A stretch of DNA of 64,000 nucleotides from Schwartzia succinivorans DSM 10502 (GTDB taxonomy: Bacteria; Bacillota; Negativicutes; Selenomonadales; Selenomonadaceae): contig NZ_FQUG01000002.1 in assembly GCF_900129225.1 (NCBI RefSeq), positions 434,001 to 498,000 on the forward strand, given 5' to 3'. Every line of letters starts with the position of its first letter. Position 1 is the first letter of the stretch. This document shows, in pieces, positions 18,839 to 26,850 of the stretch. The position numbers and the translations under genes are program-made. A model generated the notes under the pieces. It searched no databases, had not been told where the DNA came from, and saw nothing but the letters and a program-made list of their open reading frames with translations.

Positions 18839-19639
18839 ATGAGTATGACGATAGGCTCCATTGGCGGCATTCCTATGTATCTTTTCGGAAGTATTGCCGC
18901 AGTGGGGATTTTGCTGGGATTGATGCTGACAAGGTGGACGGCATGGCTTTATGATGAGTCGTTCCCGTTTGCTGTTGACGTGGCACTTTGGGGCATTCCG
19001 CTTGGCCTTATTTTCGGACGTATCGGACACGTGCTGAGGTTTTGGGAATTTTTTGCCGATGACCCAGTAAAAATCATGTATTTCTGGGAGGGCGGTTTTT
19101 CTCCCTACGGAGCAGGCATTGGATTTGTTGCCGCACTTTTTCTGTGCTGCAAAAAGGAGGGGGAATCCTTCTGGCGCTGGATGGATGTCATGGTGCCTGC
19201 TGTATCACTGATGCTGGTGCTGTATGCCTTCAGCGGCTTTTTCCTGCAAATGACAGTTGGAATGCCGCTGCCCCTTGATATTCCGAATGATGATGCGCTG
19301 GCAGAATATGTCGAGTATTCATACCGCCCGTCGGGATTTGAGGGTTACGAATATTTCAAGCCTGTAGCTCTTTATCAGACAGGGCTTATGGGGATTGTTT
19401 TCCTGCTTACAATTGTTATGACGATATTTCAGGCGCGCGGAAATATAATGAACGCAGGGCGGCTGGCACTGATGTCGATTTTTATTGCGGCTCTGGTGCG
19501 GTTCGGATGCGGTTTCTTTTATCTTGCTACGAAGCCGGGACTGCATATGGGGCAGATTGCGGCGCTCATTGTTATGACAGCCTGTGCAGTGCTTTTTATC
19601 ACACGGCGCGGCGTGAAAAAGTGGTCTGTTTACCGCTGA
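18839..19639 (+). CDS. lgt: Prolipoprotein diacylglyceryl transferase family protein (divergent Lgt)
   Basis: The 266-residue polytopic membrane protein follows the Lgt pattern of seven helices. It retains WEGGFSPYGAGIG (Lgt WDGGMSFHGGLIG), KPVALYQTGLMG, and a late R-x-FF segment with MGQI. The Lgt signature GRxGNFxNxE reads GRIGHVLRFWEFF, so both signature asparagines are replaced. It may be a divergent lipoprotein-acylating enzyme or a paralogue with another substrate. It is followed 13 bases later by the deacetylase gene, which suggests an envelope operon. Confidence 0.7.
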   Translation: MSMTIGSIGGIPMYLFGSIAAVGILLGLMLTRWTAWLYDESFPFAVDVALWGIPLGLIFGRIGHVLRFWEFFADDPVKIMYFWEGGFSPYGAGIGFVAALFLCCKKEGESFWRWMDVMVPAVSLMLVLYAFSGFFLQMTVGMPLPLDIPNDDALAEYVEYSYRPSGFEGYEYFKPVALYQTGLMGIVFLLTIVMTIFQARGNIMNAGRLALMSIFIAALVRFGCGFFYLATKPGLHMGQIAALIVMTACAVLFITRRGVKKWSVYR

Positions 19640-19652
19640 GAGGAGAAAGAGA

Positions 19653-20495
19653 ATGAGAATAGAAACACCAAAAAACAGGGGGCAGGTAAGTTTACTCAGT
19701 AAAATACTGCTGTTTGTTTTCATTGCTATGCTGCCGCTTCTGCTGTCCAGTCCTAAAAGCCTTACGGCATCTAGGGGAATGGACCGTGTGAACGGCGTAA
19801 AAATACTTGTTCTGAATTATCACAAGGTTGATAACCAAAATATATCTCTGTCTGTTCTTCCAAAGGATTTTGATCGTCAGATGAAATACCTGAAGGATAA
19901 TAACTTCCACACGATTACTATGGATGAAATGTACGCTGCTCTGACTGAGGGGGCGGAGCTTCCAGAAAATCCGGTAGTCATCACATTTGATGACGGATAT
20001 GATGACAACTACAAGTACGCATATCCGATTCTCAAAAAGTACGGCTTCAAGGGAACCATATTTGTAATTACCAGCTTTCTTGACAGAAACCAGCCGGGCT
20101 ATATTACCTGGGGGCAGGCACAGGAAATGGAATCCAGCGGTGTTATAAACATAGAGTCCCATACAGTCACACACAGCTCAATGACAGAGCAGACGGATGA
20201 GCAGCTGCGTTACGAGATGGCTGAGTCAAAACGGGATATAGAGCAGCGCCTTGGAAAGACAGTGGGCTTTATCGCCTACCCGACGGGAACCTTCAATCTT
20301 CACATCGCAAGCCTTGTGAAGGAAGCCGGGTACAAGGGAGCATTTACCATAAAGTACGGAAATGTTGACCGTGCAAGCAATCTCTACGCACTGGAGCGCG
20401 TGCCGATTTTCCATACGGAAGACACATACCGTTCGTTCCTTGAGAGACTGCAGTATGTCCCTGTGTTTGAGCGTCTCGGATGGATTAAAAGCTGA
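19653..20495 (+). CDS. Polysaccharide deacetylase family protein
   Basis: The 280-residue protein has an N-terminal signal anchor (residues about 15-32) and a NodB/PgdA-type deacetylase domain. Metal and catalytic motifs are visible: TFDDGYDDN (motif 1), ESHTVTHSSM (motif 2), and YPTGTFN near residue 210. The opening LNYHKVDN resembles PgaB/YadE-type enzymes. It would remove N-acetyl groups from a cell-surface glycan outside the cytoplasmic membrane. The substrate cannot be told from sequence. It is probably co-transcribed with the Lgt-like gene. Confidence 0.85.
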   Translation: MRIETPKNRGQVSLLSKILLFVFIAMLPLLLSSPKSLTASRGMDRVNGVKILVLNYHKVDNQNISLSVLPKDFDRQMKYLKDNNFHTITMDEMYAALTEGAELPENPVVITFDDGYDDNYKYAYPILKKYGFKGTIFVITSFLDRNQPGYITWGQAQEMESSGVINIESHTVTHSSMTEQTDEQLRYEMAESKRDIEQRLGKTVGFIAYPTGTFNLHIASLVKEAGYKGAFTIKYGNVDRASNLYALERVPIFHTEDTYRSFLERLQYVPVFERLGWIKS

Positions 20496-20547
20496 CATTT
20501 ACCACGCTCAGACCACAGAAAATAAAAATGAGATAATTGTCCCAATC

Positions 20548-20585
20548 AAATGCGCCGATAATATATACGGCGCATTTATTTTGAA
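20548..20585 (+). terminator. Intrinsic terminator after the polysaccharide deacetylase gene
   Basis: A 10-bp stem AAATGCGCCG / CGGCGCATTT (20548-20557 with 20568-20577) is followed by an AT-rich, T-rich tail. Confidence 0.75.
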
Positions 20586-20697
20586 TTAAATATAACAGAA
20601 GTTATACAAAATTACACATGATATTGTGTCTATGAAAAAAATAACACAAAAATATAGTATGACCGGAATTAAAATTTAATAAGATGAAATGTATATA

Positions 20698-20746
20698 AAA
20701 CCGTTACATTTTAGGAAAAATATCCTGATTTGTGACGGTTTTTATA
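20698..20746. terminator. Orphan terminator-like hairpin upstream of mraZ
   Basis: AAACCGTTACA pairs with TGTGACGGTTT around an inner AGGA / TCCT hairpin and is followed by a T-run. A-rich sequence on the left would also allow minus-strand termination. No gene ends here, so it may end a short unannotated RNA or insulate the mraZ promoter. Confidence 0.5.
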
Positions 20747-20766
20747 ATGTTTGGAACGTATGCTTG

Positions 20767-20831
20767 GTGGAATTAGGTGGGAGGAATGAAATAAAATGAG
20801 GATAAAAGTGGGGAAAAGTGGTAAAATGTGG
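20767..20831 (+). promoter_or_regulatory. MraZ operator: GTGG repeats at 10-bp spacing
   Basis: GTGG occurs at 20767 and 20777, then at 20808, 20818 and 20828, each step exactly 10 bp within an array. A further GTGG lies at 20848, which is in phase. The second array reads as AAAAGTGG repeats. MraZ is known to bind such 10-bp phased repeats in front of its own gene, so autoregulation of the dcw operon is expected. Confidence 0.8.
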
Positions 20832-20861
20832 TTGTAAAGGTTGAAAGGTGGTGATGATGAA

Positions 20862-21293
20862 ATGTTAATGGGTGAGCACGCGCATACGGTGGACGCCAAA
20901 GGCCGTGTCATTCTGCCTGCGGAATTCCGCGCGGATCTGGGGGAGCATTTCGTCATCACACGCGGACTTGATACCTGCCTTTTCGTATACGGGGAAGAGG
21001 AATGGGATAAGTTTTCCAAGAAGCTTATGTCTCTGCCTACGACGAATCCTGAGGCACGCGCTATTGTACGTTATTTCCTTTCAGGGGCGCGTCAGCTTGA
21101 GTGTGATCGTCAGGGAAGATTCCTGATTCCGAGCAATCTCCGCCAGCACGCAAAATTGAAAAAGGATGTCGTGCTGAACGGTGTTATAAACCGCATCGAA
21201 GTGTGGAGCAAGGATGAGTGGAATACTTACAACGATTCTATTTCTTCTTCTGTCGAACAGATGGCGGCAACGCTGGCAGATTTGGGTATCTGA
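20862..21293 (+). CDS. mraZ: Transcriptional regulator MraZ
   Basis: The 143-residue protein has two AbrB/MraZ (SpoVT-like) DNA-binding halves, each with the DxKGRxxLP-type motif: HTVDAKGRVILPAEFR and LECDRQGRFLIPSNLR. MraZ represses the division and cell wall cluster that it heads. The start is set at ATG 20862, which gives MLMGEHAH and matches the family start MFMGEYxH. A TTG 21 bases upstream has no family support. Confidence 0.95.
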   Translation: MLMGEHAHTVDAKGRVILPAEFRADLGEHFVITRGLDTCLFVYGEEEWDKFSKKLMSLPTTNPEARAIVRYFLSGARQLECDRQGRFLIPSNLRQHAKLKKDVVLNGVINRIEVWSKDEWNTYNDSISSSVEQMAATLADLGI

Positions 21294-21305
21294 GGAGGGG
21301 CTTCG

Positions 21306-22241
21306 ATGGAATTTCATCATGTAAGCGTGATGCCGGAGGAGACCATTCGCGGACTTTTGACGGACTTAAGCGGTATCTATGTTGACTGCACATTGGGCGG
21401 AGCGGGCCATTCGGGCCGTATCGCCGAACAGCTGACTGAAAATGGGCGTATCATTGGTATCGATCAGGATGCCGAGGCTATCGAGGCAGCGGGAAGACAT
21501 CTCGCGGGAAGCCGGTGCCGTGTTGATATAGTCCATGACAATTTCCGTAATCTTGATGCGATCCTTGAGGCACAGGGTGCCCCTTTGGTTGACGGGGTTC
21601 TGTTCGACCTGGGGGTATCCTCGCATCAGATAGATGATGCGGAACGCGGCTTTTCCTACATGCAGGATGCGCCGCTGGATATGCGAATGGATCCGAACGG
21701 ACTTCTGACCGCGGAGGATATCATAAACGACTGGGAAGAAGATGAGCTCAACCGTATATTTCACGAATACGGTGAGGAACGATGGTCGAAGCGTATTGCT
21801 CAGTTCATAGTTGAGGCAAGGAGCGAAAAACGCATAGAGACAACCGGCGAGCTGGTGGATATAATCTGCCGGGCGATTCCAAAAGCGGTGCGCAGAGCGG
21901 CTGGAGGACATCCTGCAAAGAGAGTGTTTCAGGCGGTACGCATTGCGGTGAATGATGAGCTTGGGATTCTTGAGAAGTCCTTCAGGGCTGCCGTGAAGCA
22001 TTTGAAACCGGGCGGACGCATCGCGATTATTACGTTTCATTCGCTGGAAGACAGAATCGCAAAAAATACATTGAGAGAATTGGCAAGGGGCTGTATATGT
22101 CCACCGGAGCTTCCGGTGTGCGTATGCAATCATAAGCCGGAAATAAAGCAAATCGGAAAGGCTGTTCAACCGGGGAAGGATGAGATGGCTGAGAATCCGA
22201 GGAGCAGGAGCGCAAAGCTCAGAATAGCCGAAAAACTTTGA
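21306..22241 (+). CDS. rsmH: 16S rRNA (cytosine(1402)-N(4))-methyltransferase
   Basis: It methylates N4 of C1402 in the ribosomal decoding centre using SAM. The 311-residue sequence starts HHVSVMPEETIRGL, then has the SAM motif YVDCTLGGAGHSGRIAE, followed by VLFDLGVSSHQID and the late motif AIITFHSLEDRIAK. The length is normal. It lies 12 bases after mraZ, behind GAGGAGGGG. Confidence 0.96.
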   Translation: MEFHHVSVMPEETIRGLLTDLSGIYVDCTLGGAGHSGRIAEQLTENGRIIGIDQDAEAIEAAGRHLAGSRCRVDIVHDNFRNLDAILEAQGAPLVDGVLFDLGVSSHQIDDAERGFSYMQDAPLDMRMDPNGLLTAEDIINDWEEDELNRIFHEYGEERWSKRIAQFIVEARSEKRIETTGELVDIICRAIPKAVRRAAGGHPAKRVFQAVRIAVNDELGILEKSFRAAVKHLKPGGRIAIITFHSLEDRIAKNTLRELARGCICPPELPVCVCNHKPEIKQIGKAVQPGKDEMAENPRSRSAKLRIAEKL

Positions 22242-22294
22242 CGGGCGTCTGTAAGGAAGCATGACGGGGATGCTCTTAGGGGAGGAGAATAGGA

Positions 22295-22663
22295 ATGCCA
22301 GCCAGACAACTTCGGGAAGACTATTACTATGAAGAACAGCCTGCGAAAGTCGTGCAGCCTGCACCTAAACGGGCTCTAAAGGAGCGCCCGCATATAAACA
22401 CAAATCTTCGGTTCCGCGTGGGAGTGCTGGCAGTTGCTCTGACGCTTACGGCTTCGATTACGGTTGCGCGTACCGTTATAAATGCGACGCGCGGGTATGA
22501 GCTTGTGCAGACACAGAATCAGGCTGCGCAGCTGGAAAGAGAAAATAAGCAGCTTGAGCTGCAGATTGCAGAGATGCGGTCGCCGGAGCGTATAAAAAAT
22601 ATTGCGACGAATGATCTCGGGATGAGCGTTCCGCGCGATGTTTATTTCGCTGCGGAAAAATAA
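22295..22663 (+). CDS. ftsL: Cell division protein FtsL-like
   Basis: The 122-residue bitopic protein has a basic cytoplasmic N-terminus, one membrane helix (about residues 44-64) and a coiled coil (about 72-100, NQAAQLERENKQLELQIAEM) with the FtsL/DivIC ending in which RIKNIATNDLGM precedes the C-terminus. FtsL joins the FtsQ-FtsB(DivIC) subcomplex at the septum. Its place after rsmH is the canonical one. Unusually, a strong terminator follows at once where ftsI normally stands. Confidence 0.85.
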   Translation: MPARQLREDYYYEEQPAKVVQPAPKRALKERPHINTNLRFRVGVLAVALTLTASITVARTVINATRGYELVQTQNQAAQLERENKQLELQIAEMRSPERIKNIATNDLGMSVPRDVYFAAEK

Positions 22664-22664
22664 C

Positions 22665-22700
22665 AAAAATCAGGGGTGCCTCAGGGCACCCCTTTGTTTT
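22665..22700 (+). terminator. Strong terminator after ftsL, inside the dcw cluster
   Basis: Nine-bp GC-rich stem AGGGGTGCC / GGCACCCCT (22672-22680 with 22685-22693), a 4-base loop, an A-rich left flank and a T-rich right flank. It separates mraZ-rsmH-ftsL from the mur genes. Confidence 0.9.
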
Positions 22701-22710
22701 TGAGGGGATA

Positions 22711-22738
22711 TTTTGTTTGGAACAAACTTTGATATAAT
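22711..22738 (+). promoter_or_regulatory. Candidate promoter of murE
   Basis: TTTTGT (22711-22716), 16-base spacer, perfect TATAAT (22733-22738), after the ftsL terminator. A GTTTG-GAA-CAAAC inverted repeat overlaps the spacer. Confidence 0.5.
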
Positions 22739-22797
22739 ATATACATTATGGTACAAAGTGTTATTATATATAGGTATTTTGAAATGAAGGGGATATT

Positions 22798-24288
22798 ATG
22801 CGAAAGAAACTCAAAAATCTGGCAGCACTTGTTGATGGTGCTGAAATAATCGGAAATGCTGATACATTTATCACTGATATTGTACAGGACTCCCGTCAGG
22901 CAGGCAGAGGGTCTATGTTTGTATGTATGGAGGGCGCTCATGTGGACGGGCACACCTTTATAGGTGATGTTGCAAAAAAAGGAGCCGCCGCCATTATAAC
23001 TCAGAGAAAGGGTGTAAAGGCACCTGCCGGAGTGGCTGTGCTTGTTGTTCCGAATCTTGATGAGGCACTTAAGGTAATTGTCCCGGCATTTTTTGATTAT
23101 CCGGGACAGCAGCTCCGTATGATTGGAATTACGGGTACAAACGGAAAAACGACAACAAGCTACCTTGTGCGGGCTATGCTGCGGCAGGCAGGATATAAGG
23201 TAGGTCTTATCGGAACTATTCAGATAATGATAGGAGATAAAATTCTTCCGGTTCACAATACAACACCGAACGTAGTAGACCTTCAGCGTACGCTGCATCA
23301 GATGGTAGAGGACGGGGTGCAGTATGCGGTTATGGAGGTTTCGTCCCACGCCCTTGACCAGGGCCGTATCTCCGGCTGCGAATTTGACACGGCAGTGTTT
23401 ACAAATCTTACGCAGGATCATCTTGATTACCATAAGACCATGGAAAATTACCGTGATGCGAAGGCGAAGCTCTTTGATATGCTCGGCGGACCGGGATTGA
23501 AGCCAGGAAAGACGGCAGTTGTCAATATAGATGATGCAGCGGGAGCCTATATGCTGGAACATGCAGCCTGTGAGCATATCACCTATGCGGTAGAATCTGA
23601 GAAAGCAAATCTCCGTGCAGTGGAAGTCCGTGTACGTCAGACAGGGGCATCACTCGCGGTGCAGGGAAGCTTCGGCCGCATTAAGCTGAATCTGCATATT
23701 ACAGGTATGTTCAATATTTATAACGTACTGGGCGCTGTCGGGGCAGCCGTTGCCGAAAATGTTTCGGTGAATATCATTGAACAGGCACTGGAGAATTTCA
23801 TGGGGGTTCCGGGACGGTTTGAGCTTGTTGACTGCGGACAGCCCTTCGCTGTTGTAGTGGACTACGCCCATACTCCTGACGGACTTGAGAATATTCTTCG
23901 TACAGCACGTCAGATTACAGAGAAAAAAATTATAACCGTATTCGGATGCGGTGGAGACCGTGATAAGACAAAACGTCCGATTATGGGAAGAATCGCCGCG
24001 GAGCTTTCAGACGCGGTAATTGCGACCTCTGATAATCCACGCACAGAGGATCCGGCGGCAATCCTTGAGGATGTTATGAAGGGTGTAGAGGAAAAGATTG
24101 GGACAAAGCCCTATGAAAAGATACAGGACAGACACGAAGCCATTTTTGTGGCGATTGCCATGGCACAGCCGGGCGATACGGTTGTTATTGCAGGAAAGGG
24201 CCATGAGAATTACCAGATTTTGAAGACGGGAACAATTCATTTTGATGACCGTGAAGTTGCCCGTGAGGCACTGGGAGGAATTGTCTGA
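22798..24288 (+). CDS. murE: UDP-MurNAc-tripeptide synthetase (meso-diaminopimelate adding)
   Basis: It adds the third residue of the peptidoglycan stem peptide. The 496-residue Mur ligase has the ATP loop GITGTNGKTTT (from residue 110), the HNTTPN substrate loop and EVSSHALDQGR. The DNPR motif at residues 412-415 marks enzymes specific for meso-diaminopimelate rather than lysine. It overlaps murF by one base (TGATG), so translation is coupled. It has its own promoter after the ftsL terminator. Confidence 0.96.
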   Translation: MRKKLKNLAALVDGAEIIGNADTFITDIVQDSRQAGRGSMFVCMEGAHVDGHTFIGDVAKKGAAAIITQRKGVKAPAGVAVLVVPNLDEALKVIVPAFFDYPGQQLRMIGITGTNGKTTTSYLVRAMLRQAGYKVGLIGTIQIMIGDKILPVHNTTPNVVDLQRTLHQMVEDGVQYAVMEVSSHALDQGRISGCEFDTAVFTNLTQDHLDYHKTMENYRDAKAKLFDMLGGPGLKPGKTAVVNIDDAAGAYMLEHAACEHITYAVESEKANLRAVEVRVRQTGASLAVQGSFGRIKLNLHITGMFNIYNVLGAVGAAVAENVSVNIIEQALENFMGVPGRFELVDCGQPFAVVVDYAHTPDGLENILRTARQITEKKIITVFGCGGDRDKTKRPIMGRIAAELSDAVIATSDNPRTEDPAAILEDVMKGVEEKIGTKPYEKIQDRHEAIFVAIAMAQPGDTVVIAGKGHENYQILKTGTIHFDDREVAREALGGIV

Positions 24289-25661
24289 TGGCACAATTTA
24301 CGACTGAGGAAGTTTTAAAAGCGACAGGTGCTGTTTGCGCTCACGGCGAAGATACTGTCTTTACTGATGTGACGACTGATACAAGGAAAATCACTAAGGG
24401 TGCGCTTTTTGTTGCCCTTCGCGGAGAAAGGTTCAACGGAGAGGATTTTGCGGCAGAGGCGGCAAAAAAAGGCGCGGCGGGCGTTGTGGTGAGCAATGCG
24501 TGCAAAAAGGAAATTATTGATTCTGTTCCTGCCGCGGTGTTCTGCGTTCCTGATACTCTTGAGGCGTATCAGAAGCTTGCCTGTGCATGGCGTATGAGGT
24601 TCGATATTCCTGTTGTGGCGATAACCGGTTCCAACGGAAAGACGACAACAAAGGATTTGACCGCATCGGTTATCGGGGCGGCTTTCCCTGTTCTCAAGAC
24701 AGCGGCAAATTTCAACAATGAAATCGGACTTCCTATGACGCTTCTCAATCTCACGGAAAAACACCGTGCTGCAGTCGTTGAAATCGGAATGCGTGGACTG
24801 GGACAGATTGCGGCAATGGCGCCTTTGGCAGCACCGACCATAGGTGTTGTTGTCAACGTAGGCGAGACACACATGGAGCTGCTCGGTTCCATGGAAAATA
24901 TCGCAAAAGCCAAGGGCGAAATGGTTGAGGCAATAAAGCCCGGCGGTACTGTAGTTTTGAATGCTGATAATCCATATACGGCAGCAATGTCCGGGAAGGC
25001 AGCAAAGGGTGTACGTGTTATTACCTTCGGGATAGAAAAGGACGCGGATGTGCGTGCCGTGGATATAAAAACAGACGGCCTTTCCCAGAGCTTTACTGCG
25101 GTATTTGAAGGAAAGAAAACTGCTCCCATCAGGCTTCCTATGGCAGGACGCCATAATGTGCTGAATGCTCTTGCGGCACTTTCTGTTGGATATGCCTTGA
25201 ATATAGCTCCTGAGAAAATGGCGGATGGATTGGAGAAGCCTGATATGACAAAGCAGCGCTTTGAGTGCGAAAAGCGCGGAGAGTATACTGTCATAAATGA
25301 TGCTTACAACGCAAGTCCGGCATCTATGGAGGCTGCGTTTGCAACGCTTACCGAGGTTGCGCCGGGTAGAAAAATAGCCGTACTCGGGGATATGCTCGAG
25401 CTGGGAGATATAGCTGTCGAGGCTCACCGAAAGGTGGGCAGGCTTGCGGCAGAGGCCGGAATATGTGCTCTTGTAACACGCGGTGATATGGGGGAAGAAA
25501 TTGCGGCCGGTGCTGAAGGTGCAGGGCTTGAGGATGTTTATCGCTGCGGGACACATGAAGAGGCGGCAGCAGTATTGAAAAAAATATTAAAGCCGGGAGA
25601 CACGATTCTTTTCAAAGGTTCCCACGGTATGCACATGGATAAAATAATTGACCTGCTGTGA
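24288..25661 (+). CDS. murF: UDP-MurNAc-tripeptide:D-Ala-D-Ala ligase
   Basis: It completes the pentapeptide by adding D-alanyl-D-alanine in the cytoplasm. The 457-residue Mur ligase shows the ATP loop AITGSNGKTTTKD (around residue 114), NEIGLPMTLLNL, and the late YNASPASMEAA motif typical of MurF. It is translationally coupled to murE. The stop is followed at once by two palindrome-promoter elements, so mraY starts a new transcription unit. Confidence 0.96.
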   Translation: MAQFTTEEVLKATGAVCAHGEDTVFTDVTTDTRKITKGALFVALRGERFNGEDFAAEAAKKGAAGVVVSNACKKEIIDSVPAAVFCVPDTLEAYQKLACAWRMRFDIPVVAITGSNGKTTTKDLTASVIGAAFPVLKTAANFNNEIGLPMTLLNLTEKHRAAVVEIGMRGLGQIAAMAPLAAPTIGVVVNVGETHMELLGSMENIAKAKGEMVEAIKPGGTVVLNADNPYTAAMSGKAAKGVRVITFGIEKDADVRAVDIKTDGLSQSFTAVFEGKKTAPIRLPMAGRHNVLNALAALSVGYALNIAPEKMADGLEKPDMTKQRFECEKRGEYTVINDAYNASPASMEAAFATLTEVAPGRKIAVLGDMLELGDIAVEAHRKVGRLAAEAGICALVTRGDMGEEIAAGAEGAGLEDVYRCGTHEEAAAVLKKILKPGDTILFKGSHGMHMDKIIDLL

Positions 25662-25662
25662 G

Positions 25663-25701
25663 ATTTTGCCTGTGGCAAAACTTGCATTATAGAGGTATAT
25701 C
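25663..25701 (+). promoter_or_regulatory. Palindrome-promoter element, copy 2
   Basis: TTTTGCC-TGT-GGCAAAA palindrome (25664-25680) with a TATATC sequence at 25696-25701, the -10 position found in the other copies. Its -10 is poorer, so it may be a decayed copy or an extra operator. Confidence 0.5.
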
Positions 25702-25715
25702 AAGCTTTGCTTGAT
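25699..25715. repeat. Inverted repeat between the two palindrome-promoter copies
   Basis: ATCAAGC-TTT-GCTTGAT is a perfect 7-bp inverted repeat with the same TTT centre as copy 1 of the neighbouring element. It may be a second operator or a short hairpin in a transcript from copy 2. Confidence 0.45.
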
Positions 25716-25732
25716 GAAACGCAAAGAAGAAT

Positions 25733-25771
25733 GTTTTGCCTATGGCAAAACTTGAACAATGGCGTTATAAT
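25733..25771 (+). promoter_or_regulatory. Palindrome-promoter element, copy 3 (promoter of mraY)
   Basis: GTTTTGCC-TAT-GGCAAAAC palindrome (25733-25751) followed by a perfect TATAAT (25766-25771). By eye about 33 of 39 positions match copy 1, with identical palindrome-to--10 spacing. Confidence 0.7.
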
Positions 25772-25854
25772 ATTAACTTGTTGTTTAATGGATTTTTTGC
25801 AGGAAAATTTGTAAGTAAAAGGCACTGTGATGCCGGAAGGAGATTGTATTTTTC

Positions 25855-26820
25855 ATGGAACTGAGTACGCTGCTGCAGGCTGCGGCATTCTCACTCGTCA
25901 TTGTCCTCATAATGGGGCCGTTTGTTATACCGGAGCTGCATAAGCTCAAATTCGGACAGAGCATTCGCGATGAAGGTCCGAAGAGCCATCAGAAAAAAAG
26001 CGGAACTCCTACGATGGGAGGACTTATGATAGTAACGGCGGTTACTGCGGCATCGCTTCTGACGAGCGGGGGAGAGCCATCTGTGCTTTTGGCACTTTTT
26101 GTTATGCTTGGGCACTGTGTAATCGGTTTTGTGGATGACTATATAAAGGTAGTAAAGAAAAGGAATCTGGGCCTCAAGGCGAAGCAGAAGCTCCTTGGAC
26201 AGATTATAATGGCGGTAGTCGTCACGTACATAGGCACGAACTGGCTCGGTATGACAACGGATCTCTGGATTCCGTTTCTTTCCCATACCGTTGATTTGAG
26301 TGTTGGATACTATGTTCTTGTTTTCTTTGTTCTTGTTGGAACAACGAATGCGGTGAATCTCACCGACGGTCTTGACGGACTCGCTGCAGGAACGGTGGCC
26401 GTGGCAGCGGCTGCCTATGCTGCTGTCTGCCTTTGGTTCGGAAAGGTGGAGCTTGCGGCATTCTGCGCGGCTGTTACAGCTGCCTGCGTGGGCTTCCTGC
26501 GCTTTAATGCGCATCCTGCGAAGGTTTTTATGGGAGATACGGGTTCCCTGGCACTGGGTGGTGCTCTTGCCGCCGCGGCGATTCTTACAAAAACAGAACT
26601 GCTTCTCATTTTGATTGGCGGCGTATTTGTCGCGGAAGCCCTTTCTGTTATTATTCAGGTGATTTCTTTCCAGACAACAGGTAAAAGAGTATTCCTCATG
26701 AGCCCGGTGCATCATCATTTCGAGCTTAAGGGCTGGAAGGAAACGAAGGTTGTTCATGTATTTTGGCTTGCCGGAGTTCTCTGCAGCGCTTTGGCACTTT
26801 TTATACTGTCTGTACATTGA
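25855..26820 (+). CDS. mraY: Phospho-N-acetylmuramoyl-pentapeptide transferase
   Basis: It transfers phospho-MurNAc-pentapeptide to undecaprenyl phosphate, making lipid I at the inner membrane. The 321-residue protein with about ten helices has the signatures GFVDDYIKV, AVNLTDGLDGLA and SPVHHHFELKGW, covering the aspartate triad and the HHH loop. The ATG follows GGAAGGAGA at a slightly long distance. It begins the third transcription unit of the cluster. Confidence 0.97.
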   Translation: MELSTLLQAAAFSLVIVLIMGPFVIPELHKLKFGQSIRDEGPKSHQKKSGTPTMGGLMIVTAVTAASLLTSGGEPSVLLALFVMLGHCVIGFVDDYIKVVKKRNLGLKAKQKLLGQIIMAVVVTYIGTNWLGMTTDLWIPFLSHTVDLSVGYYVLVFFVLVGTTNAVNLTDGLDGLAAGTVAVAAAAYAAVCLWFGKVELAAFCAAVTAACVGFLRFNAHPAKVFMGDTGSLALGGALAAAAILTKTELLLILIGGVFVAEALSVIIQVISFQTTGKRVFLMSPVHHHFELKGWKETKVVHVFWLAGVLCSALALFILSVH

Positions 26821-26850
26821 TGAGATTTGTGAACGAAGGAGTCTTTTGTG

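Larger units (their letters stand above)
20496..20861. other. 366-base intergenic region before the dcw cluster
   Basis: No convincing coding frame. It holds the deacetylase terminator (20548-20585), an AT-rich stretch with several small inverted repeats, an orphan hairpin (20698-20746) and two arrays of GTGG repeats in front of mraZ. Confidence 0.7.

Noticed and set aside
20590-20697. Small protein or 6S-like RNA in the AT-rich gap before mraZ
   Set aside because: No ribosome site or meaningful frame and no 6S-like central bubble; only short AT-rich inverted repeats.
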